35,230 nt of DNA from Thermoproteota archaeon. Its GTDB lineage: Archaea > Thermoproteota > Thermoprotei_A > EX4484-217-1 > JAPDJV01. This document shows positions 24,899 to 32,609 of the stretch, piece by piece. The stretch is taken from the NCBI GenBank assembly GCA_029258925.1, contig JAPDJV010000044.1, positions 1 through 35,230 of the forward strand. The letters are read 5' to 3'. The translations under genes and the position numbers were made by a program. How positions within the stretch are numbered: position 1 is the stretch's first letter; each line of letters starts with the position of its first letter. The notes beneath the pieces are model-generated. The model was not told the DNA's origin, ran no database searches, and saw only the letters and a program-made list of their open reading frames with translations.

Positions 24899-26017
24899 CT
24901 AGGGACTCCTCTTAACAACTATGCTGTGAGGCTTAACCTCGTATCTTCCCTGAGGCGATATTCTTGCGAAAACAGCTTTCTCCCATAGCTCGCGTATGCT
25001 TTTAGCTCCAATGTAGCCTAGCGAGGCCTTCATGCTCGCCTCCCAAGCACTCAGCACTTCTCTAACAGGTCCCCTAGCTGGAACAAGTCCTTCAACACCC
25101 TCGTCGATGGCCTTCGAAGGCTTGCTATACCTGTCTAAACTATATCTTTTCATTTTCGCAGCTCTACTACCCATACCCCTATACTCCTTATATATTACCC
25201 CTGAAACCTCGACTACTTTCCCCGGAGCCTCGTCTGTACCGGCTAAAGCATAACCTAGCATAACTGTTGATGCTCCAGCTGCAAGTGCCTTAACCGCGTC
25301 TCCCGGATTCCTTATACCTCCATCAGCTATTACCGGTATTCTCCTAGCACCGTAATCTACTAGTGCATCTGAGACTCTTGCAACTGCGAATAGTGTTGGC
25401 GCTGCAACACCTGTTACTTCCCCTGTTATACATATGCTCCCCGATCCTATTCCAACTCTTAGCGCCGCTGGCTCCTCTAGTTTTGCTAAAATATCCTCTA
25501 CAGCCTTATATGTTCCAATATTGCCTACGATCAAGTCAACCCCTACTCCCTCCATAATCTTCTTCGTTGCCTCCATAACATTCTTGTTATGGAAGTGGGC
25601 TACGTCGACTACAAGTGCATCGACATATCTAGAAAGCTCTATTGCTCTCTTAATGTCGAATGGCGATACTGCCGCAGCAACCATGAGCCTCCCCCTGTCG
25701 TCGACTATAGCATTCGGGTATTCCTCCGGGTTGAAGACGTATGATTTCACTTTCTCGGCCATTTCAACCTCCTCTTCCCTACTGCAGTTCCTATGTAACA
25801 CTCCTATGCAACCGTTTAATGCCAGCTCTATGGCCATTTTGCTCTCGGTTACAGTGTCCATGGGCGAAGAAACTATTGGAATATTTAGCACAATATTCTT
25901 AGTGAACATTGTCTTCAAGTCTGCTTGCGAGGGCTCTATCTCAGTATATCCTGGGAGAAGTATTACATCGTCGAACGTGAGAGCCATGGGTGCCTCAAGT
26001 ATTTTATTTGTAAACAT
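24899..26017 (-). CDS. guaB: IMP dehydrogenase without CBS domains
   Basis: It oxidises IMP to XMP with NAD, the step before GMP synthase in the same operon. The catalytic loop is GSGSICITGEVTG (Cys in SIC). The flap reads YRGMGSRAAKMKRYSLDRYS and includes the Arg-Tyr dyad (DRY) that marks IMP dehydrogenase and is lacking in GMP reductase. EGVEGLVPARG follows. The chain is about 372 residues because the CBS pair is absent: the barrel runs straight from FNPEEYPNAIVDDRGRLMVAAAVS. The start is ATG 26017 (MFTNKILEAPMALTFDDV) with GGTGGAGG just before. It overlaps the upstream phosphoribosyltransferase gene by 14 bases. Confidence 0.92.
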   Translation of the reverse strand: MFTNKILEAPMALTFDDVILLPGYTEIEPSQADLKTMFTKNIVLNIPIVSSPMDTVTESKMAIELALNGCIGVLHRNCSREEEVEMAEKVKSYVFNPEEYPNAIVDDRGRLMVAAAVSPFDIKRAIELSRYVDALVVDVAHFHNKNVMEATKKIMEGVGVDLIVGNIGTYKAVEDILAKLEEPAALRVGIGSGSICITGEVTGVAAPTLFAVARVSDALVDYGARRIPVIADGGIRNPGDAVKALAAGASTVMLGYALAGTDEAPGKVVEVSGVIYKEYRGMGSRAAKMKRYSLDRYSKPSKAIDEGVEGLVPARGPVREVLSAWEASMKASLGYIGAKSIRELWEKAVFARISPQGRYEVKPHSIVVKRSP

Positions 26018-26645
26018 ATGCCTCCACCTTTGGGAAAAATTGTGGGTTGGGTATTGCTTTCGCCTCCCCATTCTCGACGAACAGTTTTATTAATGATTTA
26101 ACCTTGTACCCTGTCTCCCTTAAAACTCTTTCAACACCTTTGAAGCGGGGCTTCTCCAACAATACTACAACATCGACTATTCTATAACCGTTGCTCGTTA
26201 AAGTTTTTATGAGAGCACATATTGTTCCACCTGTTGAAATCATTATGTCTGCTAAAAGTATTCTCAGCGAGGGATCCAAGTTGTTTATGTACAAGTAGGA
26301 TTTCTCGTATCCCGTGGACTTCTCGACAACGATTTCCCCTGGGAGACCATAACCTCTCTTCCTAGCGATCACTAGGGGTTTTCCGGAGATCAAGCTCATT
26401 AAGCATCCTATGTGTATACCCATAGCTTCAGGTACGAGTATTACGTCAGCTTCATTAATATTCGATATCCTGAGCATCTCGAATGCTGCAGCAAGGAGTA
26501 TTCTTGCATCTACTACACCCTGTTCTCCTAGAGGTAGAACAATGTAATCGTAGCTTCTGCCAGCATAAGACTTCCTCACTACAACTCCTTTCTCCTCTAT
26601 AAATCTACTAATCTTCTCGATAAAGCTTGACTCCCTCTCATTCAA
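26004..26645 (-). CDS. Purine phosphoribosyltransferase (archaeal Apt/Hpt-like)
   Basis: It should join a purine base to PRPP, salvaging adenine, hypoxanthine or guanine. The PRPP motif is ILLADIMISTGGT, in place of the usual DD(V/I)ISTGGT, so the first acidic residue is missing. VPEAMGIHIGCLMSLISGKPLVIARKR and a GLPGEIVV flexible-loop region match archaeal Apt-like enzymes. The start is TTG, with AGAGGAAGA about 10 bases before. It is the first gene of the guaB-guaAb-guaAa operon, which fits purine salvage feeding IMP/GMP synthesis. The base it prefers cannot be told. Confidence 0.82.
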   Translation of the reverse strand: MNERESSFIEKISRFIEEKGVVVRKSYAGRSYDYIVLPLGEQGVVDARILLAAAFEMLRISNINEADVILVPEAMGIHIGCLMSLISGKPLVIARKRGYGLPGEIVVEKSTGYEKSYLYINNLDPSLRILLADIMISTGGTICALIKTLTSNGYRIVDVVVLLEKPRFKGVERVLRETGYKVKSLIKLFVENGEAKAIPNPQFFPKVEAYVYK

Positions 26646-26764
26646 CTATACATCTTCCTCTAGACGCATCTTATGGTAAATCTTAATGTGCTAATTTAAA
26701 AATGTTAATGGATATTATCCTACTAAAATTTAAATGTTTAAATCAATAAGCTAATAGTGATCGA

Positions 26765-26773
26765 CATAAATAG
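26765..26773 (+). promoter_or_regulatory. TATA-like promoter of the second phosphoribosyltransferase
   Basis: CATAAATAG lies about 35 bases before TTG 26807 in the divergent region. The purine operon promoter is probably the TTTTTAAATTAG stretch on the minus strand near 26690-26700. Confidence 0.35.
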
Positions 26774-26806
26774 AACTCACACAATATTGAAATTGAGTGA
26801 GAATAT

Positions 26807-27535
26807 TTGAGGAAACTATACTATGATGAAGAATTCTCGGAGAGGATCGGTGTCTTCAAGGATAGGTGGGACGCTGGCATTAAGCTATCTAAGCTACTAG
26901 AAGAGGCTCTAGAGGATATTGGTGTAGAAATAGGCGATACCGTAATTCTAGCTATTCCATCTGGGGGGATCCCGGTTTGCTACTCTATGTGTAAGAGAAT
27001 TGGGGTGAAATTCGACTTAATCATCGTGAGGAAAATGCCGCACCCTCTCAACACAGAGATGGGTATTGGAGCGATGGGACCTGATGGTGAGTGGTTTATA
27101 GAGGATTGGATTCTAAGAAATCTTCCAAGAGAACTAATAGATGAATTGGTTGAGAACGTGAGGAAAGTTATTGGAGAAAGAGAGTCTTTGTTTAGGAGTG
27201 GAAGACCCTATCCAGACTTAAATGGTAGAAAAGTTATTTTGGTTGATGACGGTATAGCAGCTGGCTACACTATGATGGCTGCTGGAGGATTTACTAGGAG
27301 GAAAGGTGCTGAAATGATCATATCAGCTGTCCCTACAGCGTGTTTAAGCAGTGCTAGAAGACTCCTGGAGAGTGGCGTAGTTGACATGGTTGTGTCACCG
27401 AATATTAGATCCTTCATACCCTTCGCGGTTGCCGATGCTTATAGAACATGGTATGATGTTCCTAGAAGCGAAGTCTTGTTGATATTGGAGAATGCTAGGA
27501 GAGAAGGATTATTTGATGCAGAAGAACAGAGTTGA
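26807..27535 (+). CDS. Phosphoribosyltransferase-domain protein (COG1926-like)
   Basis: The protein is 242 residues long. The PRPP motif is VILVDDGIAAGYTMMAA, with both acidic residues. ILAIPSGGIPV and IIVRKMPHPLNTEMGIGA match the group annotated simply as predicted phosphoribosyltransferase. Base or other substrate is not known for the group. The start is TTG with a weak site. It is transcribed away from the purine operon across about 160 bases, so joint control is possible. Confidence 0.82.
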   Translation: MRKLYYDEEFSERIGVFKDRWDAGIKLSKLLEEALEDIGVEIGDTVILAIPSGGIPVCYSMCKRIGVKFDLIIVRKMPHPLNTEMGIGAMGPDGEWFIEDWILRNLPRELIDELVENVRKVIGERESLFRSGRPYPDLNGRKVILVDDGIAAGYTMMAAGGFTRRKGAEMIISAVPTACLSSARRLLESGVVDMVVSPNIRSFIPFAVADAYRTWYDVPRSEVLLILENARREGLFDAEEQS

Positions 27536-27651
27536 TGGGGGTCATTGAATTTGATTGCTGGCTAGCTGTCGAGGAACATGATGAGCTAGTGTTCAAAAGT
27601 CTTCTAGCGCTCTCGCACCATGGTGGACAGACAGTCTATTATTTATTGTAG
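27535..27651 (+). CDS. Possible 38-residue small ORF after the phosphoribosyltransferase gene
   Basis: ATG shares its A with the TGA of the previous gene. The frame encodes MGVIEFDCWLAVEEHDELV to SHHGGQTVYYLL. No ribosome site is seen, so only coupled re-initiation would translate it. It may be chance or a gene remnant. Confidence 0.2.
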   Translation: MGVIEFDCWLAVEEHDELVFKSLLALSHHGGQTVYYLL

Positions 27652-27710
27652 ACGAAGCATTACGAGCACTGTTTTGGTCTCAGGCGGATATGCAGATTAT
27701 GGAGAGAAGT

Positions 27711-28235
27711 TTAATTAGACTTTCTTAAGAAATCCACAGCTTCTTTAACTAGCATATTTGGATCAGCAAAATACCGTATTCTAGATTTCAGTATCGGGTC
27801 GATCATGCCTGTAGGATAGGCTTTCATCAGTTCGTCCGTCGGTAAACCCGTGTTAACTAGTTGAAAGACGTTTATCCCCAAACCTATAGCAGTAACTATC
27901 TCCATGAGTGTGCCGCTTGCCCCTCCTAGAGCTACTAGAATACTGCAACTTCTTAAAAGAATACAGCTTCTAGTTTTAAAGTCCATGCCGGTTTTAACCA
28001 GAATACATTCTTCTGGAACGATGTCTCCCTCATACTCTCTTGGCAAGACGAGTATTACCCTAGACCCCCTCTTCAACCCCTCATCTACTGCAATCCTCAT
28101 TAAACCCCTGTACCCTCCGAGAACAAATGCAACGTTCTCCAATTTCTCGGCAATCCCTCCGATAACCCTCTTTGCTTTCTCGACGTGTACTGGATCAGGT
28201 CTTCCACTATATGCTGCAACACCTATTTGTATCAA
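27711..28235 (-). CDS. SLOG/LOG-like Rossmann protein (TIGR00725-type)
   Basis: The 174-residue protein has IGVAAYSGRPD at the N-terminus, then LGGYRGLMRIAVDEGLKRGSRVILVLP and ALGGASGTLMEIVTAI, the nucleotide-binding motifs of the TIGR00725/LOG-like group. The full LOG signature PGGxGTxxE is represented here by LGGASGTLME. Biochemical role is unknown. The start is TTG with GAGGTGG about 7 bases before. It lies 12 bases after the GH57 gene, forming a two-gene unit. Confidence 0.82.
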   Translation of the reverse strand: MIQIGVAAYSGRPDPVHVEKAKRVIGGIAEKLENVAFVLGGYRGLMRIAVDEGLKRGSRVILVLPREYEGDIVPEECILVKTGMDFKTRSCILLRSCSILVALGGASGTLMEIVTAIGLGINVFQLVNTGLPTDELMKAYPTGMIDPILKSRIRYFADPNMLVKEAVDFLRKSN

Positions 28236-28247
28236 CTCTTTTCCACC

Positions 28248-29786
28248 TCAACCTCTTATTATAGAATTCCTAATGATTTCTATAACCTTTTCCTTAAAAT
28301 TCGCTTCTTCAAGCCCTATTAGTTCATCTAGTTTTGCCGAAACATCTTCAAGTCCAAACATCGTTGTTAGCCATTTCTGTAGATCCCTGTTTTCCACATG
28401 GTATCTTATCGATTTTTCAGGGACAATTTCGATGGCATTCAATAACTCGATTAAGCTCCTAGCCTGTATTCCAACGGGTTTACCTGGCTTCTCGAAGAAC
28501 TGGAATGCTCTGCTCAAGTCAACTCTAAGCCTCTTAGCCACCTTGATCCTATTATCGTTTATTTTATGAGACAATATTGCTACTAGCAGTGTTAGGCTTG
28601 TGAGATATATTTGGTATGATAGGATTGGACTTTTATGGGGACTGAAATAGCTGTGGACTTCCTCTGTTGCACCCCTCTTAGTTGCCATGTAATAGTAGTG
28701 ATCACTAACACCTAGAAGCCTCCAAATCCTCAGTATAGTGGGATCTCCCAGAGCTTTAACGTATGCCTCTAATTCCTGATATAGCTTGAAGCATCTCTGC
28801 TGCATCTCGTTTCCAAGCCATGCGGACAGATCTCTTTCATCAGCCCAGCTAATAGTGCCCCACTCCGGCACGTCTATCTCATCTTTAACCTCATGTTTCT
28901 CCACCGCTTCGCTTGGAGTTATGGTCTCCACGTTATCCCACTTCAACAGTTCTCTTGGAAGCCAGTATAGGAAGTCGTGGATACCGCTCTCGGGCCAATG
29001 GTGTTCTCCGAAAGTCTCGTAGTCCATTGCAATAACTATTATGTCTCCAGGTGTAGCGGAAACCCATGCAGCATATTTTCCAGCTGTTAAAGGATACTCA
29101 CTCCAGTTTCTATCTGAAAACCTGAATCCTATGTCATCGCTTAGCCTATAGTTTCTCATCAAAACTCTTAGCTCGCAGCCCCAAGCCTTGTAAACGTAGT
29201 TTGGGCTTCTCCACCACAAAACTCTCTCCACACCCTCCGTTAAAACAGCCTTATAGCCTAGATTGTTCAGAATCCATGCAATCCTATTGTTATATATGAA
29301 CTCGGTGTTTTCAGCTACTAAAGGCTCTACTCCTAGAATATCCTTCATTATCTCCCTATGCATTTTAAGTTGCTCAATGAATTCTCCAGGCTCGGATAAC
29401 AGGCTTGCGAGACTATGGTAAAATGTTTGCTCTATGAACTCGACCATCCCCGTGCTGGCTAGAGCCCTAAAGCTTTCGATTACTTCCGGCGCCCACTTCT
29501 CACACTGCTCTAAGAAAACCCCGCTGATACTGTAAGATACCTTAAACCTCTTACTACCCCTCTTAAACTCTTCTATGGCATTTAAGATGATGTTGTTAGC
29601 CGGAATATAACATCTCTTAGAAGCTCTCTCCACGACGAGTCTGTCGAGCTCGCTGTTGAAGATGTATTTTTCCAAAGACTCGACGCTAAGTCTACTCCTA
29701 ATAGAGTCTAGTAGCACATTGTATGGTATCTCCCTCCTAATCCTCCTAGGCTGATGCACTTCGAAAACAAATACTACATCTGGCAA
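28248..29786 (-). CDS. Glycoside hydrolase family 57 alpha-amylase-like enzyme
   Basis: It should act on alpha-glucans in the cytoplasm, as no signal peptide is visible. GH57 region 1 is VFEVHQP (residues 8-14). The probable nucleophile Glu162 lies in AENTEFIYNN, and the probable acid/base Asp255 in AMDYETFGEHHWPE. YSISGVFLEQ is the second region. The C-terminal third is helical (AYVKALGDPTILRIWRLLGVSDHYYYM), as in archaeal GH57 enzymes of about 500 residues. TTG 29786 is preferred because GGAGG lies 7 bases before and the protein then begins PDVVFVFEVHQP, like relatives. An in-frame TTG at 29849 lacks a site. Amylase versus branching or transferase activity cannot be told. Confidence 0.88.
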   Translation of the reverse strand: MPDVVFVFEVHQPRRIRREIPYNVLLDSIRSRLSVESLEKYIFNSELDRLVVERASKRCYIPANNIILNAIEEFKRGSKRFKVSYSISGVFLEQCEKWAPEVIESFRALASTGMVEFIEQTFYHSLASLLSEPGEFIEQLKMHREIMKDILGVEPLVAENTEFIYNNRIAWILNNLGYKAVLTEGVERVLWWRSPNYVYKAWGCELRVLMRNYRLSDDIGFRFSDRNWSEYPLTAGKYAAWVSATPGDIIVIAMDYETFGEHHWPESGIHDFLYWLPRELLKWDNVETITPSEAVEKHEVKDEIDVPEWGTISWADERDLSAWLGNEMQQRCFKLYQELEAYVKALGDPTILRIWRLLGVSDHYYYMATKRGATEEVHSYFSPHKSPILSYQIYLTSLTLLVAILSHKINDNRIKVAKRLRVDLSRAFQFFEKPGKPVGIQARSLIELLNAIEIVPEKSIRYHVENRDLQKWLTTMFGLEDVSAKLDELIGLEEANFKEKVIEIIRNSIIRG

Positions 29787-30272
29787 CAGCAATCCTCCAA
29801 GCAATGTTGACGATATATGCTGTGCTAGGATTGAAATAAATGTTTCCAACTCTAAAGTCTAGGAAAATAATAGAAAGATTTAGCTCTAAAGCCCAAATCA
29901 TTGTAAAGTGAACGAAATGGATTGGGAGATGCTTGCGTCCTGTAAACGGCTTAATAGGGGCTATATCTAATATTTTGAAGACTTTCAAGGACTAGGAAAC
30001 CTAAGCTACAAAGGAGATTGTTGAGAGCAGAATAGATATCGTCTGTACTACTATGTTCTTGCTCAATGAGTTTTCAGCAACTAAGCAGCTTAGTATTGTT
30101 TCGCCTACTTCACACCAATATGGTGAATCAAGTGATACTCTCAACTTTACCCAACCATATTTAAGTCCGTTATCCATAACTGTACTTGCTTTGTAGTTGA
30201 TGGCTGAAGCATCATTTATAATTTTTACTCGAATAATACGTAGTTAGGCGATTTAATGTTCAGGTGTTTTCC
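29787..30272. other. Intergenic region with a possible small minus-strand ORF and the cyclo-ligase promoter
   Basis: ATTTATAAT at 30214-30222 is a likely TATA box for the plus-strand gene at 30273. The minus-strand frame 30001-30243 is stop-free (see next entry). Nothing else is recognisable, and no RNA gene was found. Confidence 0.4.
30001..30177 (-). CDS. Possible small or remnant ORF (58 residues)
   Basis: From ATG 30177 the frame reads MDNGLKYGWVKLRVSLDSP and ends in a hydrophobic ILLSTISFVA. The open frame extends upstream without a start to 30243 (RVKIINDASAINYKAS), which looks protein-like. No ribosome site is seen, and it overlaps the plus-strand promoter. A truncated remnant is as likely as a gene. 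Confidence 0.25.
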   Translation of the reverse strand: MDNGLKYGWVKLRVSLDSPYWCEVGETILSCLVAENSLSKNIVVQTISILLSTISFVA

Positions 30273-31022
30273 TTGAATTCGAGTAATGTGAAGGATGTTA
30301 AGAAGAGTATTAGGAAGATTATTTGGAGGATTATGGAGGAAAAGAATATTGCAAGGTTTCCCAGGCCTGTTTACGGTAGAATACCTAATTTTCTTGGTGC
30401 CGAAATAGCTGCATCGAAATTGTCCACTACGAGTATTTGGAGGAAGGCTAGCGTTGTTAAAGTTAATCCTGACTCTCCCCAAAAACACGTAAGATATAGG
30501 GCTCTAGTCGAGGGGAAAACTCTCATAATGCCTACACCTAGGTTGAGAAAAGGCTTTCTACTATTAGATCCTAAGAGAATCCCTGTAGCATCGTATGGTC
30601 ATGCATCAACTATTAGGGGAGCGTTCATATATGGTACGAGAGTTGACTTAGATGGTCTTCCTAGAGTAGAGTTAATAGTGGCTGGCAGCGTGGCTGTTTC
30701 GAAAGACGGTTCTAGGCTTGGTAAGGGCGGTGGCTACGGTGAAATAGAGTACGGTATTCTAAGAGAGCTTGGACTAGTAGATGAGAGTACGCCAGTAGTT
30801 ACAACGGTTCACGAGATTCAAGTATTAGACGACGGCTCGATACCTAGAGAAAGACACGACTTACCAGTAGATATGATAGTTACACCTGTGAGGATAATCA
30901 GAACCACCAAGCCTTTCCCCAAACCAAAGGGAATATACTGGGACCTGTTACCAGAGGAGAGGTTGAAAGAGATACCCTTACTATCGAAATTGAGAGAACT
31001 TTCAAGAAATAGGCACTCCTAA
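30273..31022 (+). CDS. 5-formyltetrahydrofolate cyclo-ligase family protein
   Basis: Members convert 5-formyl-THF to methenyl-THF with ATP. Archaeal members may act on modified folates or have other roles. The family core is visible: KGFLLLDPKRIP, VELIVAGSVAVSKDGSRLGKGGGYGEIEYG (the GKGGGYG loop) and VVTTVHEIQVLD. HDLPVDMIVTP is the usual distal motif. The length of about 249 residues is typical for archaeal forms. TTG 30273 is chosen because AGGTG lies 6 bases before. GTG 30264 is in frame but sits on that site. It stands alone. Confidence 0.86.
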   Translation: MNSSNVKDVKKSIRKIIWRIMEEKNIARFPRPVYGRIPNFLGAEIAASKLSTTSIWRKASVVKVNPDSPQKHVRYRALVEGKTLIMPTPRLRKGFLLLDPKRIPVASYGHASTIRGAFIYGTRVDLDGLPRVELIVAGSVAVSKDGSRLGKGGGYGEIEYGILRELGLVDESTPVVTTVHEIQVLDDGSIPRERHDLPVDMIVTPVRIIRTTKPFPKPKGIYWDLLPEERLKEIPLLSKLRELSRNRHS

Positions 31023-31072
31023 ATGTTTGAGGCCTATTTTGAGACGTTATAGAGGGAAGAAAATAGGGCTAG

Positions 31073-31395
31073 GGTTTCATTCATAAGTTGATTACACGGC
31101 TTGCCAGAATGCTTCCAAATGGAAAGCACAGATTTGAGAATTTAGAGAAGTGGAAATGCGTAACAAGAAAAAGACAAAGCAAAGATATTGCTAAACAAAC
31201 TGGAACTGTAATTCAAAGTATGAGTATCTAAGCATATTATAAGTTTAGAATTAAGCCGTTGATCCTAAGAATATTCCATCAATCTGCTTCACATGTAGAG
31301 AAAAATTATTAAAGCTCCAAAAGGAACAGTTAAGCCTACTAGGTGGTGGCGAGCCTATACAAGCCTTAAGATTCATTGAGCTCAGCCCCTCTTGA
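31073..31395 (+). pseudogene. Decayed TnpB (IS200/IS605-family OrfB) 3' remnant
   Basis: Two frames together spell the C-terminal part of an archaeal TnpB. The first (31073-31231) reads GFIHKLITRLARMLPNGKHR, FENLEKWKCVTRKRQSKDIA and KQTG...IQSMSI before TAA. The second (31255-31395) reads AVDPKNIPSICFTCREKL and GGGEPIQALRFIELSPS before TGA. They match the ENLEK, TRKRQSKDIAK, IQ.MSYK and VDPKNTS..C..C segments of the family. A stop, a frameshift and loss of the N-terminal half show it is dead. The second zinc-ribbon cysteine pair is missing. It is followed by a hairpin typical of the element's right end. Confidence 0.72.
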
Positions 31396-31400
31396 GCTCA
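31377..31400 (+). mobile_element. Probable right-end hairpin of an IS200/IS605-type element
   Basis: TGAGCTCA (31377-31384) and TGAGCTCA (31393-31400) flank GCCCCTCT. Each is self-complementary, so the pair folds as a hairpin across the last codons of the TnpB remnant, where IS200/IS605 right ends and the overlapping TnpB guide-RNA scaffold lie. The element's left end was not found, and no transposase TnpA is present. Hairpin role is inferred from position. Confidence 0.5.
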
Positions 31401-31512
31401 TCACCGCCCTTACCCGCTTATAAGAGAGTCTTAAGTGAGAATATTAATAGTCAGCATTGTTAAATTCCGAAAGAAAAAAGAATGTTATTTGATTGGCCTG
31501 TTTAAATTCTCT

Positions 31513-31875
31513 CTAACCCTTCTTCTCTAAGGCCTTCTTCAACTCTCTTATTCTCTCCTCAACCCCCTTAAGCTCCTCTTGTAAATCCCTTAAGTCTTCC
31601 TCGAGAGCTCTCTTATAGTCTTCTAGCATTGCAAGCTCTTCTTCCGGAGTCATAGGTGGAGGCGGTGGTGGTGGCATGTAATAGTATGGTGGATAGTAGG
31701 CTTGAGGCGGATAGTATGAAGGATATTGAGATGGCTGCGGGTATTGCTGTGCCGACGGCTGCTGGGACTGCTGTTGTGGTTGTGTGGGTTGGTATGTTGG
31801 TGGAGGCGGTGGCGGAGGCGGGGGTGGAGGAGTGTAATATAATCCTCTACGGTACCATCTATACCACCATGCCAT
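31513..31875 (-). CDS. Pro/Tyr/Gln-rich protein with C-terminal coiled coil (DUF5320-like)
   Basis: The 120 residues open MAWWYRWYRRGLYY. They continue through an 11-proline run, a Pro/Gln/Tyr stretch (about 27-60) and YYPPYYYMPPPPPPP, and end in a charged coiled coil at about 75-120 (EEELAMLEDYKRALEEDLRD and on). The coiled-coil tail recalls DUF5320 proteins of archaea and anaerobes. The low-complexity part is unusual. ATG has AGGTGA about 5 bases before. It is the last of three adjacent aromatic-rich genes. It could build a cytoplasmic assembly, but no function is known. Confidence 0.66.
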   Translation of the reverse strand: MAWWYRWYRRGLYYTPPPPPPPPPPPTYQPTQPQQQSQQPSAQQYPQPSQYPSYYPPQAYYPPYYYMPPPPPPPMTPEEELAMLEDYKRALEEDLRDLQEELKGVEERIRELKKALEKKG

Positions 31876-31969
31876 TCAAATCACCTATTTGAGACATTTC
31901 CCGATTAGAATAATGTGTTATTGCTAAAAAAGATTGTGGTAAAAAATTTGTTTAAATTAAGTTTTTATT

Positions 31970-32167
31970 TTACTGTTTTGGCACTTCAATCATAGGCTTC
32001 GTTAGTGCTTCAAGAGCCTTCTTCCACGCGTCAAGCATCGTTCTATACGTTTCAAACAGTATTGCATAGTAGTATGGGTACATCATCCAGTACATCATCG
32101 TGCTCATCATAGTGAACGGATCGTACGGCATTACTGGTGGACCATAATAATAGTACCACCAGTACAC
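31970..32167 (-). CDS. Met/Tyr-rich 65-residue protein with an amphipathic tail
   Basis: It begins MYWWYYYYGPPVMPYDPF, followed by TMMSTMMYWMMYPYYYAILF and a helix TYRTMLDAWKKALEALTKP. Over a third of the residues are Tyr, Met or Trp. GTG 32167 lies 6 bases after the stop of the previous gene, and GGTGGTGA overlapping that stop serves as its ribosome site. No family is recognised. Its helix could pair with the coiled coil of the downstream protein (inference). Confidence 0.6.
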   Translation of the reverse strand: MYWWYYYYGPPVMPYDPFTMMSTMMYWMMYPYYYAILFETYRTMLDAWKKALEALTKPMIEVPKQ

Positions 32168-32173
32168 TTCTAT

Positions 32174-32452
32174 TCACCACCAGTACCAGCCATATCTAGG
32201 GTAGTATGGTACTGGCCAACCGTATCCCGGGTAATATGGCGTAGGATACCATGGATAATACGTTGGATACCATGGGTAAGCCCATCTAGCACCCCATGGA
32301 TAGCCGAAGAGCCACCAGCAAGATCCTCTGCCAAATAGCCAGCCAGGTCTCTGCCATGGTGGGAGATAGCTGAATGGTCCTCTACCAGGCCAAGGTCCTC
32401 TCCAGCCCCACCTGTAACCTCCTCCTCTTCCCCAGCCTGGGAACCAGGCCAT
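32174..32452 (-). CDS. Trp/Gly/Pro/Tyr-rich 92-residue protein
   Basis: The sequence runs MAWFPGWGRGGGYRWGWRGP, then GSCWWLFGYPWGARWAYPWY and repeated YP(W/T)YP and YYPxYGW units, ending YGWYWW. Tryptophan makes up roughly a fifth of the chain, which is exceptional. It has no charged helix or signal peptide. ATG 32452 is chosen because GGTGAG lies 4 bases before, and the opening MAW matches the third gene of the group. GTG 32461 is the alternative. First gene of the group, behind a 12-bp inverted repeat. Function unknown. Confidence 0.62.
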   Translation of the reverse strand: MAWFPGWGRGGGYRWGWRGPWPGRGPFSYLPPWQRPGWLFGRGSCWWLFGYPWGARWAYPWYPTYYPWYPTPYYPGYGWPVPYYPRYGWYWW

Positions 32453-32491
32453 GTTGCTCACCCAAGTATATTATGTGCAATAGTTCAAAAT

Positions 32492-32521
32492 AAATTTTTC
32501 GTGCAATACCACGAAAAATTT
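32492..32521 (-). promoter_or_regulatory. 12-bp perfect inverted repeat upstream of the aromatic-rich gene group
   Basis: AAATTTTTCGTG (32492-32503) and CACGAAAAATTT (32510-32521) flank CAATAC. The repeat ends 40 bases before ATG 32452 and abuts an AT-rich TATA candidate (AATTTATTTTG on the minus strand). It is also about 90 bases past the AOR stop, so it may act as an operator, as the AOR terminator, or as both. Confidence 0.5.
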
Positions 32522-32609
32522 AGCCCAATGTAAATGTAGGGTGATTCTGGATACAATTTAATGTAAACAATTCTTATAGATCATTATGGAGAAAAAGGTT
32601 GTTTAGGTT

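Noticed and set aside
24899-26071. Longer IMP dehydrogenase starting at 26071
   Set aside because: The extra 18 residues match no IMP dehydrogenase and lie over the upstream gene, while ATG 26017 has its own GGTGGAGG and the expected N-terminus.
25434-26093. Long plus-strand frame opposite guaB
   Set aside because: It is antisense to a clear IMP dehydrogenase, has a Ser/Thr-rich composition typical of shadow frames and no ribosome site.
27904-28569. Long plus-strand frame opposite the SLOG and GH57 genes
   Set aside because: It crosses the junction of two well-supported minus-strand genes and has shadow-like composition.
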